DNA of 64,000 nucleotides. It comes from Chloroflexota bacterium (GTDB taxonomy: Bacteria; Chloroflexota; Anaerolineae; Promineifilales; Promineifilaceae). Shown here in pieces: positions 51,907-59,750 of the stretch. Position 1 is the stretch's first letter; each line of letters starts with the position of its first letter. Both the position numbers and the translations under genes were made by a program. The notes below the pieces were generated by a model, which saw nothing but the letters and a program-made list of their open reading frames with translations, was not told the origin of the DNA and ran no database searches. Location of the stretch: the NCBI GenBank assembly GCA_014584575.1, contig JACTMP010000021.1, forward strand, positions 1-64,000. Reading direction: 5' to 3'.

Positions 51907-53229
51907 ATGTTTGGACGTATTTTTTGGCGCAAACCGGCATGGTTAATTGGCGCCACACTATTGTTCAGTCTTGTTGCGTTCCCCCTTATTGACTTCTACC
52001 CTGCACATCTGGCGCCCCATCCTGTTTATGCCCAGTCCGTTTGCACCGGTGAATTCATTCCTGTCAGCCAGCCGCTCAACGATCTGGGCGCAAATGAATA
52101 TATCCGCATGGATGGCACACCCACCGGCTACATGGGTGGTTTATACCCTGGTGGCGTCAACAGCCGCCCCAACGAACACGAAGTGGCTGGCGTAGACATC
52201 GCCAGTCAGATCACGCCGCTGAACGCCGCCGGAGTACCTGACCCCAACGGCCGTATCGTCATGATCTCGGTCGGCATGTCCAACACGGCAGCCGAATTCA
52301 TCGAGTTTATCCAACTGGCTGCCGCTGACCCGGCCGTAAACCCCCAGGTCACTCTGGTCAATGGGGCGCAGCCAGGCCAGACCTCCCCAGACTGGGTAGA
52401 CCCCAATGCCCCCGCCTGGAATGTGGTGGATCAACGGCTGGCAAATGCCGGTCTGACCCCCTTGCAGGTGCAGGTGGTGTGGGTGAAGCTGACACGCATT
52501 GGCCCCGGCAACTTTCCAGGACGCGCCCAGGAATTACAACATGACCTGGAAATCATCGCCCGCAACCTCAAAATCCGCTACCCCAACAGCACCCTGGCCT
52601 ACTATTCCAGCCGTACCCGCTCCTTCACCTATTGGCAGGGCCTCAGCCCGGAACCAACTGCTTTTGAGACGGCTTTCTCCGTGCGCTGGATGTTGGAGAA
52701 CCAGATCAACGGCGACCCCGACCTGAATTATGATCCGGCCAACGGGCCGGTGGTGGCTCCGTGGCTTTCCTGGAGCGCCTATCTGTGGATTGACGGCCTG
52801 AATCCACGCTCCGACGGCCGTGTCTGGCTTCACGAAGATATGGTAGCCGACTGCACCCACCCCTCTGACAGCGGCGAATTAAAAGTGGCGGAACAACTGC
52901 TCGATTTCTTCAAATATGACACTACCGCCCGTCTCTGGTTCGCAGTTGATCCCAGCACCACCCCCACCCCCAGCCCGACCGCCACATCCATCGTCACGAC
53001 CACACCCAGTCCGACCACAACAAACACAATCACACCAACCCCTACCCAAACCCCTACACCGTCACTCACACTCACAGCTACTCCCACCACAACACCACCC
53101 ACACCAACCGTGACGCCATCCATCACGGCGACGCCCCCTACGGTGACGCCCTCGCCGACCCCACCTACCACGTCAGAATTCTGGTTCTATCTGCCATTTG
53201 TGCGCCTGGGAAGCAGTGCGGGAAAGTGA
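51907..53229 (+). CDS. Secreted SGNH-like protein with a Thr/Pro-rich linker and YLPF tail
   Basis: The 440-residue protein has a signal peptide (1-42, ending HPVYAQS). The globular domain (about 45-355) shows an SGNH-like pattern: VMISVGMSNTAAEF around the nucleophile position, TLVNGAQPGQ, and a terminal DCTHPSDSGELKVAEQLL resembling block V (Asp-x-x-His). Esterase activity is suggested but not certain. Next comes an almost pure Thr/Pro/Ser linker (about 355-425) and a short tail FWFYLPFVRLG. Linker plus YLPxV tail recurs in Chloroflexota surface proteins and may be an anchoring signal (inference). No membrane anchor follows. Confidence 0.75.
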   Translation: MFGRIFWRKPAWLIGATLLFSLVAFPLIDFYPAHLAPHPVYAQSVCTGEFIPVSQPLNDLGANEYIRMDGTPTGYMGGLYPGGVNSRPNEHEVAGVDIASQITPLNAAGVPDPNGRIVMISVGMSNTAAEFIEFIQLAAADPAVNPQVTLVNGAQPGQTSPDWVDPNAPAWNVVDQRLANAGLTPLQVQVVWVKLTRIGPGNFPGRAQELQHDLEIIARNLKIRYPNSTLAYYSSRTRSFTYWQGLSPEPTAFETAFSVRWMLENQINGDPDLNYDPANGPVVAPWLSWSAYLWIDGLNPRSDGRVWLHEDMVADCTHPSDSGELKVAEQLLDFFKYDTTARLWFAVDPSTTPTPSPTATSIVTTTPSPTTTNTITPTPTQTPTPSLTLTATPTTTPPTPTVTPSITATPPTVTPSPTPPTTSEFWFYLPFVRLGSSAGK

Positions 53230-53247
53230 CGACTTTCAATAACCCGC

Positions 53248-53253
53248 TACAAT
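53248..53253 (+). promoter_or_regulatory. -10 box giving a leaderless rnz transcript
   Basis: TACAAT lies 7 bp before ATG 53261. A partial -35 (GTGACG at 53226) is 16 bp upstream. The geometry is the same as at 51894. Confidence 0.5.
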
Positions 53254-53260
53254 TGGCGGC

Positions 53261-54220
53261 ATGTTTGAACTGGTCTTTTTAGGCACATCGGCATCCGCCC
53301 CTTCCGTGCATCGGGGACTGTCGGCTCATATCATTTTGCACCGGGAGTACCGGTTTTTATTGGACTGCGGCGAAGGCACGCAGCGCCAGATTCTCACCAG
53401 CGGCCTGGGTTTTAAGCGATTGAACAAGGTACTGCTCACGCATGGTCATCTGGATCATATTTTGGGCCTGGGTGGTTTTGTCTCTACGCTCAGCCGTTGG
53501 GAGAATATGGATCAGGTGGATATTTACGCCGGCCGCAGCACACTGCGCCGGGTGGCCGATTTGTTGTTTAAGGTAGTTTTTCCCAACGGCCGTGCCCCTC
53601 TGGACATCAACTTTATCGAAATTGAACCGGGTGTGATTTTCCACGATGATAAATTTACGCTCACGGCCGTGCCCGTCAGCCATCGTGGGCCGGATTGTTA
53701 CGGGTTTGTTTTCGAGGAAAAAGCGCACCGCCCTTTTCTGGCGGAGAAGGCGGCCGAACTGGGTGTACCGTTTGGCCCGGAGCGGTCTCAGTTAGTACGA
53801 GGGATCAGCATTATGTTAACCGACGGCCGTGTCATTGCGCCAGATGATGTGTTGGGTACGGCCGTACCTGGCGTCAAATACGTGCATATCGGTGATGTCG
53901 GCCAGACACACAACCTGGTGGAAGTGTGCCGCGACGCCGACGCCCTGGTCATTGAAGCTACCTATCTGCAAGCTGATGCGGAAATGGCGGCCGAATTTGG
54001 ACATCTCACGGCCGTTCAAGCGGCCCAACTGGCGCGTGACGCCCAGGTCAAGAGCCTGATCCTCACCCACCTCTCCCGCCGCTACTTCGCCCGCGACACA
54101 CGCCAGGAAGCCCAGGCCATCTTTCCCCACGCCCAAATTGCCCACGACTTCGACCATTACCAGATTACCCGTGAGGGGGCAGTGCGGTTGGCGCGGGAAG
54201 AGGTGATCGGTGATCAGTAA
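53261..54220 (+). CDS. rnz: Ribonuclease Z (tRNA 3' processing endonuclease)
   Basis: This 319-residue metallo-beta-lactamase-fold enzyme trims the 3' trailer of tRNA precursors. The zinc motif THGHLDH (60-66), LGTSASAPS near the start, LDCGEGTQRQ, AVPVSHRGPDCYGF, HIGDVGQTHN and LILTHLSRRY all match the family. Length is normal. No Shine-Dalgarno is visible; the -10 box is 7 bp upstream, so the mRNA may be leaderless. The last residues (EEVIGDQ) and stop TAA 54218 come from a TAATCGG array. Confidence 0.95.
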   Translation: MFELVFLGTSASAPSVHRGLSAHIILHREYRFLLDCGEGTQRQILTSGLGFKRLNKVLLTHGHLDHILGLGGFVSTLSRWENMDQVDIYAGRSTLRRVADLLFKVVFPNGRAPLDINFIEIEPGVIFHDDKFTLTAVPVSHRGPDCYGFVFEEKAHRPFLAEKAAELGVPFGPERSQLVRGISIMLTDGRVIAPDDVLGTAVPGVKYVHIGDVGQTHNLVEVCRDADALVIEATYLQADAEMAAEFGHLTAVQAAQLARDAQVKSLILTHLSRRYFARDTRQEAQAIFPHAQIAHDFDHYQITREGAVRLAREEVIGDQ

Positions 54221-54272
54221 TCGGTAAACGGTTCTCCGACCGATTACCGATTACCGATTACCGATTACCGGC
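54204..54272. repeat. Stop-phased TAATCGG dyad at the rnz 3' end, period 7
   Basis: Units start at 54204 (TGA), 54211 (TGA), 54218 (TAA, rnz stop) and 54225 (TAA), exactly 7 bp apart. The mirrored arm is four copies of the CCGATTA word (54241-54270). Confidence 0.92.
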
Positions 54273-54286
54273 AATAGGAGACAAGA

Positions 54287-55672
54287 ATGCAACCACAAAC
54301 GGCCGACATCATCATTTGTGGCGCAGGCATTAGCGGCATTTCGGCCGCCTATTACCTGGCTGTACAGCATGGGCTGAAGAATATCATCCTGGTGGATGAA
54401 CGTGAGCCGCTCACCTTTACCAGCGATAAATCCACCGAATGTTACCGCAACTGGTGGCCGGGGCCGGGTGACGAGATGGTACGCTACATGAACCGCAGCA
54501 TTGACCTGCTGGAGCAACTGGCCGACGAAAGCGACAACTATTTCGGCCTGAACCGGCGTGGTTACGTTTTCCTGACCGGCGACCCGGAAAAGGCGAAGGG
54601 GATGCAGGCATTTGCCCAGGAAGCGTCGGCGCTAGGGGCGGGGGAACTGCGTATTCATCGTGGGCAACCAGATGACCCCATCTACACGCCGCACCACGCC
54701 GAGGGGTATAAAAACATGCCGGAAGGGGCCGACCTTATCCTTGACCCGGCCATGATCCGGCGTGTTTTCCCCTTCATCACCGACCAGGCCATTGCCATGC
54801 TGCACCCCCGCCGCTGTGGCTGGCTGAGCGCGCAGCAGTTGGGCATGTATTTGTTGCAGCAGGCGAAAGCGCGTGGCGTGCAGCTATGGCCGGGGCGGGT
54901 GGTGGATGTGGTGGTGGAGAAGGGGCGGGTGACGGCCGTAGACCTGCACCTGACTGACGGCGGCCCCGCCCGCGTCCAGACGCGCTGTTTCCTCAACGCC
55001 GCCGGGCCGCTCATCGGTCAGGTGGGGCAGCTTATGAACATAGACCTGCCCATCTTCAACGAACTACACGCCAAAATCTCCATCCGCGACGACCTGGGCA
55101 TCATCCCCCGCGATGTACCACTGATGATTTGGGAAGACCCGGTGCATTTGCTGTGGGGCGAGGAGGAACGCGCCGAATTGGCCGCCGACCCGGCGCTAAG
55201 CTGGTTGCTGAACCAGTTCCCGGCAGGCGTCCATTTCCGCCCGGAAGGGGCCGGCGATAGCCCCATGCTGCTCATCTTGTGGACGTATGATCTGGAGGCC
55301 AAAGAGGTGATCTGGCCGCCGCAGTTTGACCCGGACTACCCGGAGATTGTGCTGCGCGGCCTGGCGCGCATGGTGCCCGGTTTAGCACCCTATATTGGCC
55401 GGGCACGGCCGTGGGTGGATGGCGGCTACTACTGCAAAACCCGTGAAAATCGGCCGCTTATCACCCCTCTACCGGTGGAGGGCGCCTATCTTTTTGGCGC
55501 CGTATCCGGTTATGGTATCATGGCTTCCCAGGCGGGCGGTGAGTTGATCGCCGCGCATATCACCGGCAGTACACTGCCCACTTATGCACCTGCCTTTTTA
55601 CTCAGTCGTTATGAAGACCCGGCCTACCGGCAGCTATTGGCAAACTGGGACGCGACTTCAGGACAGTTATGA
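54287..55672 (+). CDS. FAD-dependent oxidoreductase (DAO family)
   Basis: The 461-residue protein has the dinucleotide-binding motif IIICGAGISGISAAYYL with acidic end LVDEREP, as in DadA/SoxB-type amine oxidases. Further motifs are RRGYVFLTGDPEKA, LNAAGPLIGQVG, DGGYYCKTRENRPLITP and the C-terminal YLFGAVSGYGIMASQAGGELIAAHITG. It likely oxidises an amino acid, amine or hydroxy acid; the substrate is not visible. GGAG precedes the ATG (54276-54279). It is separated from rnz by a dyad array. Confidence 0.9.
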   Translation: MQPQTADIIICGAGISGISAAYYLAVQHGLKNIILVDEREPLTFTSDKSTECYRNWWPGPGDEMVRYMNRSIDLLEQLADESDNYFGLNRRGYVFLTGDPEKAKGMQAFAQEASALGAGELRIHRGQPDDPIYTPHHAEGYKNMPEGADLILDPAMIRRVFPFITDQAIAMLHPRRCGWLSAQQLGMYLLQQAKARGVQLWPGRVVDVVVEKGRVTAVDLHLTDGGPARVQTRCFLNAAGPLIGQVGQLMNIDLPIFNELHAKISIRDDLGIIPRDVPLMIWEDPVHLLWGEEERAELAADPALSWLLNQFPAGVHFRPEGAGDSPMLLILWTYDLEAKEVIWPPQFDPDYPEIVLRGLARMVPGLAPYIGRARPWVDGGYYCKTRENRPLITPLPVEGAYLFGAVSGYGIMASQAGGELIAAHITGSTLPTYAPAFLLSRYEDPAYRQLLANWDATSGQL

Positions 55673-55686
55673 ATTACCAAACCTTT

Positions 55687-55755
55687 CGTAATCCGTATTC
55701 CGTAATCCGTAAACCGATTACCGATTACGGATCACCGATTACCGACCACCGGAGG
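55687..55755. repeat. TAATCCG dyad, period 7
   Basis: Seven-base units begin at 55689 (TAA), 55696 (TAT), 55703 (TAA) and 55710 (TAA). The mirrored ACCGATTACGGATCACCG arm ends before the next gene. The oxidoreductase stop lies 17 bp upstream and is not part of it. Confidence 0.85.
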
Positions 55756-55759
55756 CCAC

Positions 55760-56275
55760 ATGGGTGAACCCATCACGGCCGTCTGGTCAGAACTGGTAGA
55801 TCGGGTGGCCCTGCGCTGGCAGTTGAGTGTGCCCGAAGCGGAGGCGCAAATGGTGGCGGTGATTCGCCACGCCATTTATGACCCGGCGCTGGCGCTGCTC
55901 ATTTCCACTGCCGGTTTGTTGCAGCTGAGCCTGCCGCCGGAAGCAGCAACGGCCGTGTGGGTTAACCAATGCGCGGAAGCGGGGCAGAAATGGCTGCAAG
56001 CGTACCGGCTGTTAGAACATCGTTGTGTGCAGGGGCACACGGCCGTGCCCGAAACCTGCCACTGCATTCTCAGCCAGCTTGCCCCCCTGTTCACCAACAG
56101 CACCCCCCTTTTGCATGAAGGCCAGATTGCCCTCGCCCGGCTTTCCCCCGAAGCCCAGGATGAAGCCTACGATATGCTCCTGCGCGCCCTGACCCGCCTC
56201 ACCCGCATTGCCACCGAACTCAGCCAGAACGATCTTTCCTGGCTTTGGGAATACATTGACGCCAAAACGTATTAA
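55760..56275 (+). CDS. Hypothetical protein, 171 residues
   Basis: No family was recognised. The protein is mostly helical and soluble by composition (ITAVWSELVDRVALRW, VPEAEAQMVAVIRHAI, LARLSPEAQDEAYDMLLRAL, RIATELSQNDLSWLWEY). A Cys-x-Cys pair lies in the middle (ETCHCILSQL) with another Cys in the preceding helix (LEHRCVQG). GGAGG lies 8-9 bp before the ATG. It follows the oxidoreductase and a dyad array, and converges with a PIN gene 6 bp away. Confidence 0.65.
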   Translation: MGEPITAVWSELVDRVALRWQLSVPEAEAQMVAVIRHAIYDPALALLISTAGLLQLSLPPEAATAVWVNQCAEAGQKWLQAYRLLEHRCVQGHTAVPETCHCILSQLAPLFTNSTPLLHEGQIALARLSPEAQDEAYDMLLRALTRLTRIATELSQNDLSWLWEYIDAKTY

Positions 56276-56281
56276 AGTCAT

Positions 56282-56710
56282 TCAAATGAAAGGATTCCGC
56301 ACCTCGACACCTTCATATAATTGACCGTTATTCAGGTCTTCTGACCATAAAATCGCACAACCTGATTGTGCGGCGCTGCGCACAATCAACGCATCCAAAA
56401 AAGAGAGTTGATAACGCTGCTGAATCTGTATAGCTCCGAGGACGTCAGCAACCGCTGGTTGATGCACATTCCACTGCCCCAGGTCAGCAACAATGTCAAA
56501 AGCGTGTTTACTTGACAGCGAAAGGGTTAGTTTTCGGGTGACGATGTTATAGAACTCTTGCAAGACCTGAATGCTGAGACAACCTGTGCGAGATTGCCAT
56601 AGCTGGTCAAGGAGAGTTTCAGCCTGCTTTTGCCTTCTCCCAGCTGACAGATCATAAGCATAAACAACAATATTTGTGTCTACGAATTGCTTACCTGATT
56701 CATCGCTCAT
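56282..56710 (-). CDS. PIN-domain ribonuclease toxin (VapC-like)
   Basis: The product has about 142 residues. It carries the four acidic positions of PIN nucleases: FVDTNIVVYAYD (first Asp), QEFYNIVTRK (Glu), LSFLDALIV (Asp) and ILWSEDL (Asp). VapC toxins cleave tRNA or rRNA when not bound by their antitoxin. ATG 56710 was chosen because it lies inside the antitoxin gene's end with an 11-bp overlap; an upstream frame would extend further into the antitoxin. All catalytic residues appear intact. Confidence 0.88.
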   Translation of the reverse strand: MSDESGKQFVDTNIVVYAYDLSAGRRQKQAETLLDQLWQSRTGCLSIQVLQEFYNIVTRKLTLSLSSKHAFDIVADLGQWNVHQPAVADVLGAIQIQQRYQLSFLDALIVRSAAQSGCAILWSEDLNNGQLYEGVEVRNPFI

Positions 56711-56942
56711 GAAGCTCGTCTCGTGTCCACGTCGCTTGACCACCTGTACCCAGGTTAAAGCCTTGCTGCATCAAAGCAAGCTGTCGCTCTTTAGCAATCT
56801 CATAAGCATCTGCCTTGGCAACGATTTCTTCAATGATTTCAACGAGCAATGATGACAATGACGTATTTCGTTCTACAGCCAGCAGGCGAGCCTTTCGCAA
56901 CGTTTCTTTAGGTAAAGATAAGGTGACGTTTTGTTTTTCCAT
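56700..56942 (-). CDS. Ribbon-helix-helix antitoxin
   Basis: The 80-residue product has an N-terminal ribbon-helix-helix DNA-binding motif (NVTLSLPKETLRKARLLA, followed by RNTSLSSLLVEIIEEIV). A C-terminal tail (GFNLGTGGQATWTRDELHER) is likely to wrap the toxin. It lies directly before the PIN toxin gene and shares 11 bp with it. A promoter with a CACGTA palindrome in the spacer precedes it. ATG 56942 is preferred over 56954 because GGAGG lies 6 bp upstream. Confidence 0.88.
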   Translation of the reverse strand: MEKQNVTLSLPKETLRKARLLAVERNTSLSSLLVEIIEEIVAKADAYEIAKERQLALMQQGFNLGTGGQATWTRDELHER

Positions 56943-56961
56943 TTTTGCCTCCACGTAAAAC

Positions 56962-56990
56962 AGTGTAGCACGTATTTACGTGTGAAACAA
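56962..56990 (-). promoter_or_regulatory. Promoter and operator of the toxin-antitoxin pair
   Basis: On the minus strand, TTGTTT (56990-56985), 17 bp, TACACT (56967-56962). The perfect palindrome CACGTATTTACGTG (56969-56982) fills the spacer, and a third CACGTA half-site lies at 56952-56957. Such a layout fits autorepression by a ribbon-helix-helix antitoxin. Confidence 0.68.
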
Positions 56991-57017
56991 CCAGATGATA
57001 GGATGGCATAGTTTTGT

Positions 57018-57023
57018 TACAAT
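57018..57023 (+). promoter_or_regulatory. -10 box of the ATP-grasp/two-component operon
   Basis: TACAAT (flanks TTACAATTGG) lies about 37 bp before the chosen start. No -35 box was recognised. Confidence 0.35.
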
Positions 57024-57059
57024 TGGCAACATTATCCCGCCAAGATGGAGAAAAATGAG

Positions 57060-58277
57060 ATGAACGAAGGACGGCCGTATACCATTCTCGCCCTCGCCAG
57101 TGAGTGTAAGGGTATTCCTTATTTGCAAGAAGCCAAACGACAGGGCTGCCGGGTGCTGCTGCTGGTAAACGAGGAGTTTGCCAATAACCCCCAGTGGCCC
57201 TGGGAGGCTATTGATGAACGTTTCATCATGCCAGAACTCTCCAAACAGCCGGATGTGACCTATGCCGTCAGTTACCTGGCGCGTACGGAGAAGATTGATC
57301 GCATTGTGGCCCTGGATGATTACGACGTGGCTACGGCCGCGCACCTGCGTGAGCATCTGCGCATCCCCGGCATGGGCGAAACCACCGCCCGCCACTTCCG
57401 GGATAAGCTGGCGATGCGGGTGCAGGCGCGAGATGAGGGGATATTGGTGCCGGAGTTTACGGCCGTGTTCAACAACAATGAGGTCAACGAATTTCTCGAC
57501 CGTGTGCCTGCGCCCTGGGTGCTCAAGCCCCGTTTTGACGCCGGCGCGGTGGGCATTCGCAAACTGTATGACGCCCCTGCCCTCTGGAACGTGCTCAACG
57601 AATTGGGTGACCAGCGATCCTTTTACCTGCTGGAACAGTTCATCTTCGGCGATGTCTGCCATGTGGATTCGCTCATTTGGGAGCGGGAAGTGGTTTTTGC
57701 CATCAGCAGCCAATATGGCACGCCGCCACTGGCCGTCACCCGCGAAGGGGGCATTTTCAACACGCTCACGCTGCCAATGGATTCAGAAGAATCGCTGACG
57801 CTGTCGGAACTGAATGCCCGTTTGATGGTGGCGCTGCGGCAGGTACGTGGCGTGGCCCATACGGAGTTTATTCATGGTCAGGAAGACGGCCGTTACTACT
57901 TCCTGGAAACGGCCGCACGGGTGGGTGGGGCGAACATTGACCGGCTGGTGAAAGCGGCCACCGGGTTGGAGTTATGGCAGGAAGCGGCGCGCATTGACCT
58001 GGCGAATCTGCACGGCAAAGCCTATTACCCGCCCACCGTGCGCGGCCATCACGCCGGGCTGATCATCTGCCTGGCGCGGCAGCAGCACCCCGACCTTTCC
58101 CCCTACAACGACCCGGAAATTGTGTGGCGGCTGGAGAAGGAGTACCACGCCGGGCTGTTGGTGGCGTCGCCGGATCACGGCCGTGTCGCCCACCTGCTGG
58201 CCCAATACACCGACCGCTTCGCCCAAGACTTCCTGGCCTCCGCCCCGCCCAAGGCGCAGGTGCGCACGACGATGTAG
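57060..58277 (+). CDS. ATP-grasp family protein (carboxylate-amine ligase-like)
   Basis: The product has about 405 residues, with the pre-ATP-grasp fold (YTILALASECKGIPYLQEAK, LLVNEEF), the ATP-grasp core (RHFRDKLAMRVQARDEGI, PWVLKPRFDAGAVGI with the ATP lysine, and YLLEQFIFGDVCHVDS) and metal-binding FLETAARVGGANIDRL. The reaction is ATP-driven ligation of a carboxylate to an amine or similar; the substrate is not visible. The start is uncertain (ATG 57045 or 57060); 57060 has GGAG 8 bp upstream. It ends one base before the response regulator start, so it is part of that operon. Confidence 0.85.
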   Translation: MNEGRPYTILALASECKGIPYLQEAKRQGCRVLLLVNEEFANNPQWPWEAIDERFIMPELSKQPDVTYAVSYLARTEKIDRIVALDDYDVATAAHLREHLRIPGMGETTARHFRDKLAMRVQARDEGILVPEFTAVFNNNEVNEFLDRVPAPWVLKPRFDAGAVGIRKLYDAPALWNVLNELGDQRSFYLLEQFIFGDVCHVDSLIWEREVVFAISSQYGTPPLAVTREGGIFNTLTLPMDSEESLTLSELNARLMVALRQVRGVAHTEFIHGQEDGRYYFLETAARVGGANIDRLVKAATGLELWQEAARIDLANLHGKAYYPPTVRGHHAGLIICLARQQHPDLSPYNDPEIVWRLEKEYHAGLLVASPDHGRVAHLLAQYTDRFAQDFLASAPPKAQVRTTM

Positions 58278-58278
58278 T

Positions 58279-58983
58279 ATGTCTCCTCACCACATCCTCC
58301 TCATCGAAGATGACCCGGCGATTGCCCAGAGCTTGCAGGCCGGGCTGCGCGAGGAAGGGTATACGGTGACATGGCAGAACAACGGCCGTGACGGTCTCCA
58401 CTTTGCCCACAACCACCAACCTCATCTGATCATCCTTGATGTGCGCCTGCCGGATGGTTCCGGATTTGACTTTTGCCGCCAGATGCGCCGCGACGGGCTG
58501 CGCCAGCCTATTCTGATGCTCACCGCCCGGCGGGAAGAGATTGACAAGGTGATTGGCCTGGAGATGGGGGCGGATGATTACATGACCAAACCGTTTGGCC
58601 TGCGCGAACTGGTGGCGCGGGTGCGGGCCTTGCTGCGGCGGGCGTATGGTGATCTGGCGAGTACGGCCGTAGGCAACCTGCTGCCCATCGCCGACCTCAC
58701 CATCAACCTGGACACGGCCGAAGTGCTGCGCGGCCCGGAACGGCTCAACCTCACCCCCACCGAATACCGGCTGCTCGTTTATCTGGCCCGCCACGCCGGG
58801 CAGGCCCTCAGCCGCGAACAGATTTTGACGGCCGTCTGGCCGGACAGCGGCGACATTGAGAGCGAACGCACCGTAAACGTCCACATTCGCCGCCTGCGCG
58901 AAAAAGTAGAACCAGACCCCAGCCGCCCCAGCCTCATCCTCACCGTGCCCGGCATTGGTTACCGCCTGATTACAACACTGTAA
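58279..58983 (+). CDS. OmpR-family DNA-binding response regulator
   Basis: The 234-residue protein has a receiver domain with acidic pair EDD (10-12), phosphoacceptor Asp54 in LIILDVRLPDGSG, and Lys104 in YMTKPF. An OmpR-type winged helix follows (LNLTPTEYRLLVYLARHAG, then NVHIRRLREKVEPDPSRP and GIGYRLI). ATG 58279 directly follows the ATP-grasp stop. The partner histidine kinase is at 59751, after one small membrane protein gene. Confidence 0.95.
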   Translation: MSPHHILLIEDDPAIAQSLQAGLREEGYTVTWQNNGRDGLHFAHNHQPHLIILDVRLPDGSGFDFCRQMRRDGLRQPILMLTARREEIDKVIGLEMGADDYMTKPFGLRELVARVRALLRRAYGDLASTAVGNLLPIADLTINLDTAEVLRGPERLNLTPTEYRLLVYLARHAGQALSREQILTAVWPDSGDIESERTVNVHIRRLREKVEPDPSRPSLILTVPGIGYRLITTL

Positions 58984-59079
58984 CCTGGCCGGAATCGCCA
59001 TGAAACCTCGACCAGGTAATCTACCACCATCACGTGATCACGTCTTACAAAAACTGTGTAATCGTATGGAGGTAAAAAT

Positions 59080-59673
59080 ATGAACACAAAAAATTTGGTT
59101 ATTGGTGTTTTGGGATTAGGGCTGCTGGTTGCGGTGGCGGCTTTTGCCATGTGGCAACTGTTCGCGCCGAGCACAACGGCCGTTGCCCAGACAAACAGCG
59201 GCCAGCCGGAAATGGTGCTGGCTGTCAGTGAAGTGGTCAACGGCGAGAGCTTCTCCGGCGAAGTGCGCGTCTCCTTTGCGGAAGCGGCCGGATTACCGGC
59301 CACCGCTCCCGCCGCGCTGGGCCTGTTTCTGGGGCAAATTGGCGATACGCTGACGCTGGGCACCGGGCCGATTGAAGTCAGTGTAGCCGTGGAACGGGTC
59401 AACGACGAAGAACCCACTACCACCGTCCAGGCCACACATGGCGGGAATGAGCTGACGGTGCTGGTGACGGAGGATACGGCCGTGTACGCCGACACCACCG
59501 CCAGCCCCCATATCACCCCCGAAGACATCACCGCCGGGCACAAAACCATCGCCCGCACCATCGCCCCCGCCAGCCTGGACGCCATCGGCGAAAACATGAT
59601 CGTCCGCGTCTGGGGCACGGAACAGAACGGACAGCTTGTGGCCGATGTGTTGGTGTATGAACCCATTCGGTAA
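59080..59673 (+). CDS. Membrane-anchored protein of unknown function in the two-component operon
   Basis: The 197-residue product has one N-terminal hydrophobic segment (about 6-27), possibly an uncleaved signal anchor. A soluble region of beta-rich character follows (EMVLAVSEVVNGESFSGEV, IGDTLTLGTGPIEVSVAVE, NMIVRVWGTEQNGQLVADV). Its position between the response regulator and kinase genes suggests an output or accessory sensor, by context only. GGAGG precedes the ATG. Its stop TAA (59671) is unit one of a period-7 array. Confidence 0.7.
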   Translation: MNTKNLVIGVLGLGLLVAVAAFAMWQLFAPSTTAVAQTNSGQPEMVLAVSEVVNGESFSGEVRVSFAEAAGLPATAPAALGLFLGQIGDTLTLGTGPIEVSVAVERVNDEEPTTTVQATHGGNELTVLVTEDTAVYADTTASPHITPEDITAGHKTIARTIAPASLDAIGENMIVRVWGTEQNGQLVADVLVYEPIR

Positions 59674-59737
59674 TCGGTGAACGGTAATCGGTAATCGGTT
59701 TCGTCCGATTACCGATTACTGATTACCGATTACCCCC
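59671..59737. repeat. Stop-phased TAATCGG dyad, the cleanest copy, period 7
   Basis: Units begin at 59671 (TAA, the preceding gene's stop), 59678 (TGA), 59685 (TAA) and 59692 (TAA), exactly 7 bp apart, so all three frames are stopped within 21 bp. The mirrored arm (TCCGATTACCGATTACTG and following words) ends before the kinase gene. Confidence 0.93.
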
Positions 59738-59750
59738 CCAGGAGTCCGCT

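Noticed and set aside
58063..59001. 312-codon minus-strand frame
   Set aside because: Antisense to the ATP-grasp and response regulator genes.
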